Source: Pycnopodia helianthoides (Eukaryota; Echinodermata; Asteroidea; Forcipulatida; Asteriidae). Taken from it: 64,000 bases of DNA. The stretch is from positions 2,794,510-2,858,509 of the forward strand of contig CM063244.1 in the NCBI GenBank assembly GCA_032158295.1. The letters run 5' to 3'. The translations under genes were made by a program, and so were the position numbers. Below are positions 1 to 12,100 of this stretch, in pieces; the first letter of the stretch is position 1, and each line of letters starts with the position of its first letter. Below the pieces are notes generated by a model, which saw nothing but the letters and a program-made list of their open reading frames with translations, was not told where the DNA came from and did not search any database.

Positions 1-1029
1 GTCCTGTGTAAAATCCGGTTTTTGTTTTTTTGTTTTGGCTTTGTTGAGTCCAGAGGCTTTTATCTGATGGTTCAGGAAGTTTGATAGGATTATGTTCACC
101 GAAAACTAATTAAAATGTTAATTATAAAACGGACAGTTGAAAACAGTACCATAGTGTGTGAGTTTTTTTTTATGGTGTCATGACATGTTAATGTTTCTGA
201 AAGACAAAGGAAATTGTCTCTGAAAGGACCAAAGTAAACAAAATTGATGTACTGCAGTTCTATATTTACTGATGGAAATATTGCCACAACTAAAACGTTC
301 CTGGTTTGGGAAACTAATATTGGGCAAGATGTATCGTGTTTATATGTAAAAAATTAAGCATTTAATTCATTATCTTCTACGTGCATGCACTACTATACAA
401 TTGCTGCACACTATGATGGGGTCCATGGTGTTTTGTACACCCGAGGGGGCAAATGGCGGCCGAGGCCCCTCACAGCGTTTTGTTTTGTTATACCATGGTA
501 ATAGATTGCAGGAGGAGGAAACAAACATTACATGAGTGAAATACATTATATTAATTTATTCATTCATTGTATTTCGCTGTTTAGTTGAACAAATTCAAAC
601 ACGGACGGTTCGCACGGAATGTTCCGTATTTCTATTTGTACTTGCGCTGTCCTGTTCAAAGATCAAAATTCTGATGTCGTCTTTTGAACGGGAGAGAAAC
701 CTCTTCTTTGGAGGCGATCTGTTATCTTCCATTACTTTTTAGGCTACGATGAAATGTGCAGTCACACAGTCACGACAGTGGCAAACATATAAACTTTATA
801 TGGTGGAAGCGTTTTTTAAAGAAATGTTGCTTCACTGTTCCCAACAGCACATTGCAAAGGAATGTAGATCAGTTTACCTATAGTACCAGCGTAATTACCA
901 CCTCATACTCTTGCTCTGCTCATACCCGGGCCTATTTCTAATATCGAACAGGGTGCTGGAAACGACCAACGGTGGGAATGATCAAGGTGAGTTCACGACC
1001 AATAAAAATTCGCTTTCTGTTACCGTGGT

Positions 1030-1429
1030 TTAAAGGAACATTACAGAATTGGTTTTTGCTAACAAAACAGTTGCTGGCAGTGTAAAGCACTTTATGTAAT
1101 CCACCATATACATAAACATACAAACCTGTAGAAGTTTGAGATCGATCGGCCATCTGGGTCACGAGAAAATAGTGGAAAACCGATTACAACTTTGCATGAA
1201 ATCATATAGGCCTAGATTCAACAAATGAATAAAACGCTCACTGAGCGATAAACTCCAATCGGAAAATTAGTTTATTCATTTCTCATCAAATATGGCATTT
1301 CAGACAGAAATATTTCAAGGGATGTTTTCTACTATCATCATCATTAGACCGTGTGAGTTTTATGTAAATCTGTGATCAAAAAGTATATTTTACAAGTTTT
1401 TTCGTACCAATTCTGTAATGTTCCTTTAA
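1030..1429 (+). mobile_element. TTAA-ended MITE, family A, copy 1
   Basis: Starts TTAAAGGAACATTACAGAAT and ends with the inverted complement ACCAATTCTGTAATGTTCCTTTAA (given here as its two ends). It contains the core GATCGATCGGCCATCTGGGT, CACGAGAAAATAGTG and the central palindrome CGCTCACTGAGCG. No protein is encoded. Confidence 0.85.
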
Positions 1430-2112
1430 CAAATGTGTATGGACAAAGTATGAGGAAGACGGGCCCTAATTTCGAGTGTGTGGGTCTTTTGCGTTATTGC
1501 GTGCGATGTAAACATCTAGAGACGAAGTAGCATGTTCTACTTGCCAAACATAGAGTCTGCTCTCCGTTGACCAAAACACATAGAAAAGAACGGCTCTACC
1601 TGTAAGTTTCACTTGTAAATACAAAAATTGAGGGTATAAAAATGTGTTGTATTTTTAGGACCTCTATTTATTCCAGCCTGTTCACAAAATTACATCACTT
1701 GACATACCTTACGGCCGAACATTCTTGGGAAGAAATATGGAAGTCTAGACCATAACTCATTTTCTCACTGGCTGGAAAAATCAATTTGCTCTTTTTCTTA
1801 CCCCCTTAAATTGACATTTATTCATCTAGTCAGTTTATCTTGTGGTTTATTATTTTTTTGAAGTCGGCTTTTATCAACAATTCACAACCCTAAAACCTAA
1901 TTGTAACAAACACTAACTTCCCTACGTTGTCAGCAACTTCTTCCCTCCCTCGATTGTCTGGAAACAAAGACACCCTTGCCACCCTGTCATTTGCAAAGGT
2001 CCTACAACCTTAAAAATCCACATTTATAGCAAACTCTCATAAACAGATTCATCTATGGTAGATGAAACTGTAATTGAAAATTCATGATGACGTCATCATG
2101 TATTGGATTACC
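1430..2112. other. No gene recognised; AT-rich unique-looking sequence
   Basis: Between two MITEs. Stops are dense in all frames and no splice-flanked conserved segment was seen. 1-1029 is similar, with one short GC-rich patch at about 440-475. Confidence 0.6.
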
Positions 2113-2463
2113 CTAAAGGTATTGCACACTTTTGGTAACAGCTCAAAATCAGTGTCCACATTTTGTGTGATTCAACATATGAATGACCAAACAAACCTGT
2201 GAAAGTTTAAGCTCAATTGGTCATCGAGGTCATGAGAAAATAAGTGAAAAGAGACCTTATGTGTTTTCTGTTTTTTCAAACATCAAGTTTTTATCACGTG
2301 TGATAAAAAAATATTGTTTTACTCATTTCTCAGAAACGAAAGCGATTTTAGGCAGAAATATTTTAAGGAACCCTTTCTACCATTACTTACTTTAAATCAT
2401 GTTTTGTGTGAGTCTGTGACATTTGTGTTTTTCGATCATACCAATAGTGTACAAGGCCTTTAA
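2113..2463 (+). mobile_element. TTAA-ended MITE, family B, copy 1
   Basis: Left end CTAAAGGTATTGCACACTTT, right end CCAATAGTGTACAAGGCCTTTAA (ends only). Core GCTCAATTGGTCATCGAGGT followed by CATGAGAAAATAAGTG. Central palindrome TTTATCACGTGTGATAAA. Confidence 0.83.
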
Positions 2464-2914
2464 TGCAAAGTTTATTATCAAAACAAAAATAATACCTTTT
2501 TACTTACACAATGAATTTGTTAATTGTTGTCTATGAAACTATACATTATCGGAAAGGACATTAAAATTAACCAAATGCCTCTCACAGTATGACCCCATTA
2601 TTATGACCTTGAAGTTGCAAATTTCAAAAATGTATCCTCAAGAACTACGAATGTTTAAAAAAAAACTTACAAAAATAAATGTAAGTGGTGTATAACCCCT
2701 TAAAATAAACTTAAAGCGTACTTCATTTTGTATTTCTTGTCCAAACACAGCTGCCATATCCACTTTTAGTGCACATTCTGACTTCATCCCTGAGCTAAAA
2801 ATAATCCTTTATTGTTCCTACAACGAAGGGGTCAAATTAAGGTCATACCTCAAAGTTGAAACAAAACTATTTCATTTGCATAAAGTGGTGTCCAAACTTG
2901 TAGTTCATGGTGTT

Positions 2915-4420
2915 ATGTTTTTTTATTTTTTTATTATTTTTTTTTTTTAACAACATTTATTTCATACTGACTCAGGGTAATGATACAGATATTTCGATGT
3001 ATTAAAACAATAAATTGGTTATTGAAACTTAGTAACAGAGCAGATGAAAATTGAGCCAGCATGGTAGGAAAAAAGTGAAGCAGATAAGAGATGCTTTTAT
3101 ACTTTTCCCTTTTGAACAGACAAGCAAGGGGACAATATCACACAACATTACACATCACAAACACAGATCAAAATTTAAGACCGACAGTTGAGACCAGACA
3201 AAGATGGATTACAATGAGAATTGTAAATCAATAAATTAACTTAGTGACTTGACAAATATGTATCAAACAGGTATTGTTTGAGTTTTCTAGAAAATTGTAG
3301 CAGGCTGTTTGGGATCTGTATGGAGGCTATTCCAGTATAAAATACCTCGTTGCATCAGATTGTTTTTATGGAGTGATGTTCTACTATATTTTACATGAAA
3401 ATCACCTTTGAGTGCCGCACGAGTGCCATGGGAATGTATTGATGCGGCAAGAGGAAACATGTCATTGAAACAATCCGGTAATAATCCGTGTTTATACTTG
3501 AACATAAATTTACCTAAATTCAGATAGTACAAGTCGTTAAATTTAAGCACTTTAAGTTTGGCAAACAATGGATCTGATAGAGCCAAATAACTGGTTTTTT
3601 TTTTGTAATAATACGGACGGCTCTCTTTGTAAAAGTAAAACTCTATTACATTGTGCACTTGTGAGTCCCCAAGATAGAATTGCATAGTTTAAATATGGAA
3701 GGACGAATGAATTAAACAAATTTGGAAGAATTGTTTGAGGTAGATAACTTTTTTAATCTGTTCATAATACCAATAGTTTTTGAGATTTTAGTAGATAAAA
3801 CATCTATATGCTTCATCCAAGACAAGTTCTCATCAATATAAATACCTAAGAATGTAGACCTCTTTGTTTGTTTTAAAGCACTGCCATTTAAGCAAAGAGA
3901 AACATTATGCACATATTTATTTTGCCTGGCACTAAATATCATATCAATTGTTTTAGAAATGTTTATCGATAGTTTGTTTTCTAGAAGCCAATTACTTATT
4001 TTAACAAGCTCTACATTAAGGTTTTGTATGGCAATATCAACATTGTTATGATTATACAATAATTTTGTGTCATCTGCAAACATACAATAAGATACTATGT
4101 TAGACGAATTACAAATAACATTGCAGATATTAAACAACAGAGGACCGAAAACAGACCCTTGGGGAACTCCACTTTAAAGTTATATGAAACAAATTGCTGT
4201 CTTTGAGTCAGGTAACTCCTGAACCATTCCAATGTCAAACCACGGACACCAATGTGTTCGAGCTTGGTTACGAGAATGTCATGATTTACAGTGTCAAAGG
4301 CTTTCGACAGATCTAGGAAAATACCGATTGAGAACTGTTTTTTATCAACAGCTTTAGAGATTGTGTATATCATACTAGTAATGGCCAATTCAGTGGAACG
4401 TTTTGATCAAATTATTTACA
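2915..4420 (-). mobile_element. 5'-truncated LINE (non-LTR retrotransposon) with broken reverse transcriptase
   Basis: On the minus strand three reading-frame pieces (about 4388-4150, 4137-3712, 3685-3241) read through a reverse transcriptase. Motifs are SIGIFLDLSKAFDTVNHDIL, a degraded FPKGLFS (usually PQGS), the catalytic MFADDTKLLYN and LGIYIDENLSWMKHI. The C-terminal region then has KLKVLKFNDLYYLNLGKFM and ends KLKQYLFDTYLSSH with a stop at 3243-3241. A 3'UTR and an A-rich tail (T-rich on the plus strand, 2915-2949) follow. The endonuclease and N-terminal RT are absent. Frame breaks make it inactive. It is like the CR1/L2/Jockey group, but the clade was not resolved. Confidence 0.88.
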
Positions 4421-4651
4421 ATAATGTCATTAAAGTAGGGCAATCACACATTTGTTTACTCACCTATTTTATATAAATTAACTTTATATTTGATATGAAA
4501 AGTCGCATCCCCTTAAGGTGATCCTCGGCTGCCGCTTCCAAGGTTGTAATGTAAATTTGGGTGTGATCCCTGGCAACACGGCAGTTAACGGTTGTATGGC
4601 TTCTGACTGGCACCCCCGAACAAAGATATTAACAAAATAGTGAGACCGCCA

Positions 4652-4790
4652 ACATAGGGCTAAATTGCTCAGTTGGTAGAGCGCCGGCAAGTTAATCCGG
4701 ATGTTGTTGGTTCAGATCCTGCTCTAACTAGTAAATTTTTCTTTGTTCAACCTCAAAATAATAGTCAATAACACACATTTTTTTTGATGA
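4652..4790 (+). mobile_element. tRNA-derived SINE head ('GCTCAGTTGGTAGAGCG' type)
   Basis: A box GCTCAGTTGGTAGAGCG, anticodon-like CCGGCAAGTTAATCCGG, B box TGGTTCAGATCCTGC, then TTTTTCTTTGTTCAACCTC. The body is shared with the copies at 7003 and 42031. The acceptor stem is not complementary, so it is not a functional tRNA. Confidence 0.8.
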
Positions 4791-4794
4791 TTCA

Positions 4795-5720
4795 ACTGTA
4801 AACGAAGCCTTGGTTAATTATTTGACAAAAATAAGCCGTCATAAACTACTTGTCTACTTCTGCTATGGATTTGCCTTGCAGTACAGGCTCAAAGGCCCGA
4901 ATTCAATAGGTAAAGTTTGCCTTTATTTGTATCCAAATTTAAAAGTTGTATTTTTTAATTTCATAAATAGAGCTTGACAAAGGAAATTATCTCATTTTAC
5001 AGCAAATTATTATAGATTTGTATAATGATACTGTTTTCGAGGCTCTGAAAAGAGTGCATTTTTTGTTTAGGTAGAAAATTGGTATGAAGCTGAGAACTTG
5101 GTAATCTGTGAAGCACAAGTGTGTTTGTACTGCTGGCATGGGCATGTGCAGTGCAGTATGTGTTTAATGGCAGTACAGTTTTGTGGCACTTGAATGGAAA
5201 TATCAGTCCTACAGACTTGCACAAAGTAACAAAGTATATTAAAGAAACAAAAATATTTATAATAATTGATATTTTTGTAATGTAAATGCAGTTTACTCAT
5301 CAGTAAGCACGTATACATTCTCCAGATCTCATGCAACACTTTATTCCAGTTGTTTTTTATCTCAAAAGGATCGAAATCTCCTCCAACTTACAAGAGAATC
5401 TTAGCTTGACCAGGTTAGATTATCTTGGCAGAAGGTGGTCGGTTGAACTATCCCTTGGACTCGGATTCTTTTCGAAAATTCTCGTTTGACAGCTGTCAGA
5501 TTGAGGAGTTTAATTGACGACTTTACTGTAACGAACAAATAGGAATTATTTAGGTACAGTTTTTCACTTTTGTTTACACGACTCAGCACCTGTGAATGGC
5601 AGAAAAAAAACTTGTTGGGCAATTCTTGAGCACCGAACAAAGCAAGGCAGAACCACACCCAACAGATCCGCTTGCAATATCTACGGAATTTCCAAGTTTA
5701 CATTTCAAAACGTTATGGTT
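4795..5720. other. No gene recognised; region past the CPT2 3' end
   Basis: AT-rich sequence between a SINE head and the CPT2 polyadenylation signal. The short open frames here lack recognisable domains. Confidence 0.55.
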
Positions 5721-5721
5721 A

Positions 5722-5727
5722 TTTATT
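5722..5727 (-). promoter_or_regulatory. CPT2: Candidate CPT2 polyadenylation signal
   Basis: AATAAA on the minus strand about 83 bp downstream of the CPT2 stop codon, the first canonical signal there. No cleavage site can be verified from sequence. Confidence 0.55.
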
Positions 5728-5809
5728 TAAAAAGACCAAACTACCAGGTGACATATCTCCAAATGAGCCGACATTAAATTAACCAAAAACCCATGAGACT
5801 TTCTAAACA

Positions 5810-6132
5810 TCATTTTGTCAAGACTTCATGAATCTCGTCATATGCCTGTTGGAGGCATTCACCAAAGTCTGACAAACTTGGGGATGTCTTGTAGCTTGTG
5901 CCGATCAATTGAAAGCCATCTTCCGCTATGGTGTATGCGATCCCTAGTCCATTAGGCGACACAGGAGCAAATGCAACACCCTTATTAGCAGCCGTCGTCC
6001 CCACTGTGCTTGTTGACAGCGTAATGGTGTTTATGTTTGCATAGGCAGAGTCCTGGAACACTCTAGGGATGGACTTTCCTGACTTCATTGCCAAGACTCG
6101 CAACGCAAAGAGATGACGATCCCAGCCTTGAC
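5810..6132 (-). CDS. CPT2: CPT2 terminal exon c12 with stop
   Basis: Starts GQGWDRHLFALRVLAMKSGK and contains INTITLSTSTVGT (family STS motif) and FAPVSPNGLGIAYTI. It ends HEVLTK followed by TGA at 5812-5810. It matches the C-terminal end of human CPT2 (GQGFDRHLFALRHLA, LSTSTLSSP). Acceptor CGTTCTGACAG. Confidence 0.95.
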
Positions 6133-9100
6133 CTGTCAGAACGGGATGTTCAGAATTATTTGCTTTTAAGATATCAAGATATACAGATTAAAGCAAACAT
6201 TTTTGTTATAAAAGAATTTTTATGAATATCCTTACGGTGAAATCCTTATTCGTCTATAAATAGCTATACTAGGATGGTGCAGAAGTGACGTCACAGGCAA
6301 ACTGCATAAGTAATAACTCAACTACGATGTAACATTCAAGACGTCAATCACTAAGTCTTGCTACATCATACAGCCCTTTTGCATCTAAATTCTTCATCAC
6401 CAAACTGGGGCACAAAAAGTAGTCTGGCAACAGCTCCTTCTTGAAAATAGAACTGAGGTATCATTGAGAATACAGGGACCAAACAAAGATGGGGTTGTTA
6501 AGACATACCAGCCGTTGCCTGTGCTGAAAGCTGTCTATGTTTATCAGAGCATGAATTAAGTAGACTGATTTTCTCTGCTAGAGTGACTGGAGTGCTTCCA
6601 TTGAATGCCTCAGTGCACCTCTTTGTCTCTGACGTTGCAGATCGGATTGTTTCTGTCCGGCCATGTTTGTAGAGGGCAGTACTGCAGGACTCATAGGTTG
6701 CTGGGGTGTGGCCAGTTACTCGATGACAAGCTATCTGCATGTCATTGAGAAACAATTTGGTTTAATCTGGTAAAATCCTATTTCATTTACATAATTATAT
6801 CGCACACTAAGGTATACTTTCCCCCAAACAAAAACTTCCATGCTTAGAGGAGCCAGTCAGAAGCCATTCAAACTGTAACTGCCTTATAACCAGGGATCAA
6901 ACCCAAGTTTACGATACAACCCGGGAAGCAGCAGCAGTCGAGGGATCACCTTAAGGGAATGGGACTTTTTTATCCCAAATATCAAGTAACAATAAGGGTT
7001 AGATAGCTCAATTGGTTCAAGAGCGCTGGCACATTAATCCGATGTTCGCTGGTTCAAGTCCCGCTCCAATAAATGTTTCTTCGTTCAACCCAATATCATT
7101 TAACATTTACCCAGTCATTTTCCCTTCTGGTTGATTACTTAAAATACAAGAACATGAAGTTCCCTTCTCCATGAGACTATTCATAGCAGCTCCCAAGTTT
7201 CATTCCTTTAGAGGACAGTCAGTGTTCCAAAAATAATTATATGATGCCAAAATATCCTTCAAAAAAGGAACACTACTTGTTCCAGGTTAATAGAGCAATA
7301 TGCGGTCCCTAAGTAGACGTTTGTGGTGTGTCATGGCAACACTCTATCGCACTGGACTTAAAGGTGATGGGTCTAATAGTTGGCAGATTTTACACCAAAA
7401 TTTTGATTCAAAATTTGGATTCAAATTTTAACTAGCTATTTGTATATTAGATTCGATAAAGTTATAACCGTCTTTCATTTAAGGTATTGTGTAAAAAGAT
7501 CAGCCAAGTAGTGTCAATTAAAAACTAAATTTGTAATTAAAAACTAATTGTGAATGACTGTCGGGATCCTGACATATTTCACGCCTATCAGCCATGTACC
7601 AACAATTTTGCATTTTACATGTTCTTTGTGCCTTGCCCGTAGTATATGCGAGAGTTTGTTTGTCTATTGTATATAGAGGCAGCATACTCTGTCAAAAATT
7701 TTTCCCATAAAAAAAGTTCTATGACATAGGCCATGTAACTTCAAGCTCTGGCGTTTCTGATCAAAATAGTGTGGGTTCGAGTCCCAATCTTGACACTAGT
7801 GTCCAATTTGAGCAAGATACTTTTGTATTATGTAACGCACGTAAAAGAACCCCATGTTTCTTTATTTTCTTTATTATTCCCCAATTGGTCTTAGTTTAGA
7901 GACTCTCCTTTATCAGTACAACATAATCTGACCATCCAATGAAACATCAATTTTAAACAATCAGAAAACTAAAGGATCGATGACACACCTGCATGGCCAG
8001 TTGTGCTACAGCGTCTGGGCTAAGTCTACACTCTTTCAGGAAGGTGGATCCATATTTCTTGTAGTCAATACACTGTAGATTCAGCTGATTGGTTCTATCT
8101 GCGTGATCAACCTGGGCCTTTTTGATGCCTTCTCGTATAACGGTGTCAAAGTTAAATTCAACCTGGGGAGAAAATAAAAAGTGCCAGTTAGTCGAATAGA
8201 CCTGGAGTAGTTATTGGTGACTATCTGGCCAGTGATGTCAAATCCAGACGCTTACCTGCGATAAAGATAGTAGAGCTAATGGTATCTTAATTTACTGCAA
8301 GCGCAAGACAAGGAAAGTAAATGGAAAGATGTAGATAAAAATGGAGCAAGCTATCATAAACCATTATCATTATTTTTGCAAAATATGAGTCCTCATTTCA
8401 ATGAACTGTTCAGAGCTTAGTTTAATATGAACATCCCTTGAAAAGTACACGATTCGAAAGAATAGACGCTTCCCAAATCATTGATGAGGAATCCCTTCAA
8501 GTATTTTATAGTTTTGCGAATACTTTGGGTACTTTATCAGGAATGCTTGTGACAAATAAATCATCCAATTCTCAAGTTGGTGGATCTGGGAAAATACACT
8601 CTGAACTGTGATTGCAATTAGGGCAATGCATTGCAAATCACTTTATATTTTCCATTTCACATGTTCAAAGACTACAAGAACAGCAGGGATCACCTTCCTG
8701 ACTGTCTGTGAGGAGTCTGCATTGATGATAGCGCCCCCTGGTGACACAGCAGGTCGATTGATAGAATCTTGAAAGGCCTCAGATATCATTCTCTTTACGG
8801 TTATTCCATCTCCCCAGGAATGCTCCATGTTTAGAAGTAAGCGTCCAGCTTTTGTAACGACGAGCTGGAACGTTTTATCAAACCATCTACCCAAAACCAC
8901 GGAAAGAGAGTTAGTGTTTTAAAGGAACATTACAGAATGTGGTTTTTGCTAACAAAACAGTTGCTGGCAGTGTAATGTAATCCACCATATACATGAACTG
9001 ACAAACCTGTAGAAGTTTAAGATCGATCGGCCATCTGAGTCACGAGAAAATAGTGAAAAACCGATTACACATTTGCATGAAATCATATAGATTCAACAAA

Positions 9101-12100
9101 ATGAATAAAACGCTCACTGAGCGATAAACTCCAATCGGAAAATTAGTTCATTCATTTCTCATCAAATATGGCATTTCAGTCAGAAATAATTCAAGGGATG
9201 TTTTCTACTATCATCATCATTAGACCGTGTAAGTTTTATGTAAATCTGTGATCAAAAAGTATATTTTACAAGTTTTTTCTCACCAATTCTGTAATGTTCC
9301 TCTAAACCTTGTCAATAGACCTTTAACAAAATAAATCCACTTTTTTTTCTTTCATTTAAAATAATGTTACAAACTGAGGTTGGATTTGGAAATAGACATG
9401 AATCCTTTTTTAAATAATGAGGATCAGTATACATTACTGCTTTTGTATACAGGGTACATGACAAAGATTGTTACATGTATGTGATATACATGCACCTATA
9501 GACCTTTCTTTTGTTGACTTACAAACCGCGCTGGTTGGCATGGAGGTCCGAATGTTAGCAAAACATTCAATCGCGGGTACAGATGTTGTGACCAAATTCA
9601 ACATTTCTGCAAACTTTCAATACATCTTATGATTGGTTGCTTTGTTTCCAACTATTTTTGAATATTTGTGCAGAATTGTCACAAGTTGTGGCTATCCGTT
9701 TTTGCTTTGCAATTGTGGCTGCCCATAGTTTTCCAATCTTGGTTGGCAAAAACTTGGGCTGTGACGTTGCAAAAGAAAGGTCTATAGATCTATTTTATGA
9801 ATTCTTCCTTTATACCCCATATCTGGTTCAACATTGTAGCAAATCACTCAGCAGTGTCAAAAACAATGGACTATGATTTTAATGTTATGCCTGGGACCAG
9901 GCCAAACTGGATGACATTTTTTAATAAAATGAATAAATAACAAGAATCTAATTGAGCATCCTGTCTAGGCTGCTGCTATGGAGTGCTGAATCGATGTATA
10001 TCAGTCACTCACCTATTGCCAGCATTTCCATACAATCCCCTCCTGACCATGTCTTCAAAAGAATCGTTGGTTAGGTCATCCTCCAGACATAGGCAGAACA
10101 GAGCTGAATCTATCAGCGCCATATTGTCTTGGTTTACTGTATAGACAAAGAACAACTTTTACTTATAGGAAATTAATTTATTCACAATTATTTATTTCAG
10201 TTAGTACCAGTATTTGTGCAATCCATAAAAATTTCACCATGACACTTCAGGACTAAATAGATTTAATTCCCCTGCCCTTAAAAAACTGCAATGTTGTGAT
10301 CAGAGGTGAAGACGTGTTGTTGTGTGGTATGGCTGCTTGATTTATAATATCAAGTAAAACACAGATAACACAAACAAGATGTAATTACTGCAAAATAAAA
10401 CTGACGTACCTTCAGATAACTCAACAACTTTTTGCCGAAGATGTGTCCATGTGTCACGGTCCTGAGTTGTCAAGAAGCTGACAGGGTGATCCTGAGGTGG
10501 AGAGGCAGCAGAATGATCCAGGATAAACTGAAGATGAGCTTGGATGCTCTGGCCAGATACAATACTCCCTGAAGAGGACAAAGGAAACAAGGTTGATGAC
10601 GACACAATCTTCTTCTGAAACATCACTATTGACCCGATTCACCTGACATCATCATCGCAATGTCCCTGCGTGTTTTAGACTTCAGTGTAGTACACGTTTT
10701 AGGCGACACGGCATTTGCACGAATTATCATGATTTGTATGTGCAATTTGACTTCTAAAAATGGTGCATGGGCGTGGCAGACAGTAGCCAATAGTGACATT
10801 GGTGCAGGGGGTCAATAATAAAGCTACTGCGCTGCCAGGCAAGACTAACATATTAATACTGTTTATCCGTACTTACCATCTTCTTCCAGAACATCAACTA
10901 CATACATATGACCCCTGCACATCACCAGGACATGACGTTGGGTCACATCACAAAACAACTCATCTCTGACTGGTCGAGGGATTCTTGTTGCATTGAAAAG
11001 ACGATGAAATTGACTCATATCTAAAGGGTGCACGTTGCTTGTTACTGCATGTCTGTAGGCTTCATGGGCTGACAGAGACCTGTATCAAGGTAAATTTAAG
11101 ATAAGCTGTAATTTCACGCAGCCATGAACGTTGTCAGACATCATAGTCTCACAAGTCAACAGGTGCATATCATATCAATGCCCAGCCGTATGTCAGGTGT
11201 CTAGACGACTGTCTGGTACATCCAGAATTTATGTGTTTTTTTTTTTTTACTATGGAACCATCCCCACTCACCTAGTCACACGGACCATGTCAGTGACTGG
11301 CTTTTGTGTTGTATAAACGCCCATCTTACTTGTTCTCACTCTCTCACCCTCGGGTTCCTCTCTCTTGATCATTTATGTATTGAGTAAACTTTGTTACATG
11401 ACAAATAAACTATACCATTCGATAGCACACAAAGTTTCTCATCTATGTCATCTTTTCATTGTGTTCTTCTGCGAGTCAGTTTAACAGAGACAAATTTTAA
11501 GTGTCCAACACTAGTTATCTATGAAAAGGACAAGTAGCGTTCTAGAACATTTCAGTCAGGTCAGTGAAAAAACGTAAATTGACTAGAGAGTCTTTATCAA
11601 AACATTTTATTACCTTGGCGCAACTTTGGTATGGCTTTCGTGAAATACATCTGTTGCAATTTATATAATAATTGTTATGTGTGTTATGTAAATACTGTTT
11701 CTGTTGATAGAATTTCATATATTATAAGTCAGTTACAAAACTTACCCAACAGATCGCCAAAATTCTTCAGTGTCTGTCACAGCTGGGTTCTTATGAATAA
11801 CATCAGGTACCAGTGTTTCATTCCTCAAAGTCTTTAAGAATCTCAATACCGAGACGGTGATATTCGTTGCTCTAACAATCTAGTGACACATAGACAACAG
11901 ATTAGAAGGACAAAGTTTGTCAAGTAAATCCAGTAAAACGTGTGGGGTGTAGAATTTGAGAATATGTATGATGAAGATGCTATTTAATGGAATATTACAT
12001 GGTTTACACACTCGAATACTACTTTCTACAAGGTAGAGTTATGGAGAAAAAGGAAAACAAACATGAATTCTCTTCTGAGACAGCATGATCAGCCTCACCT

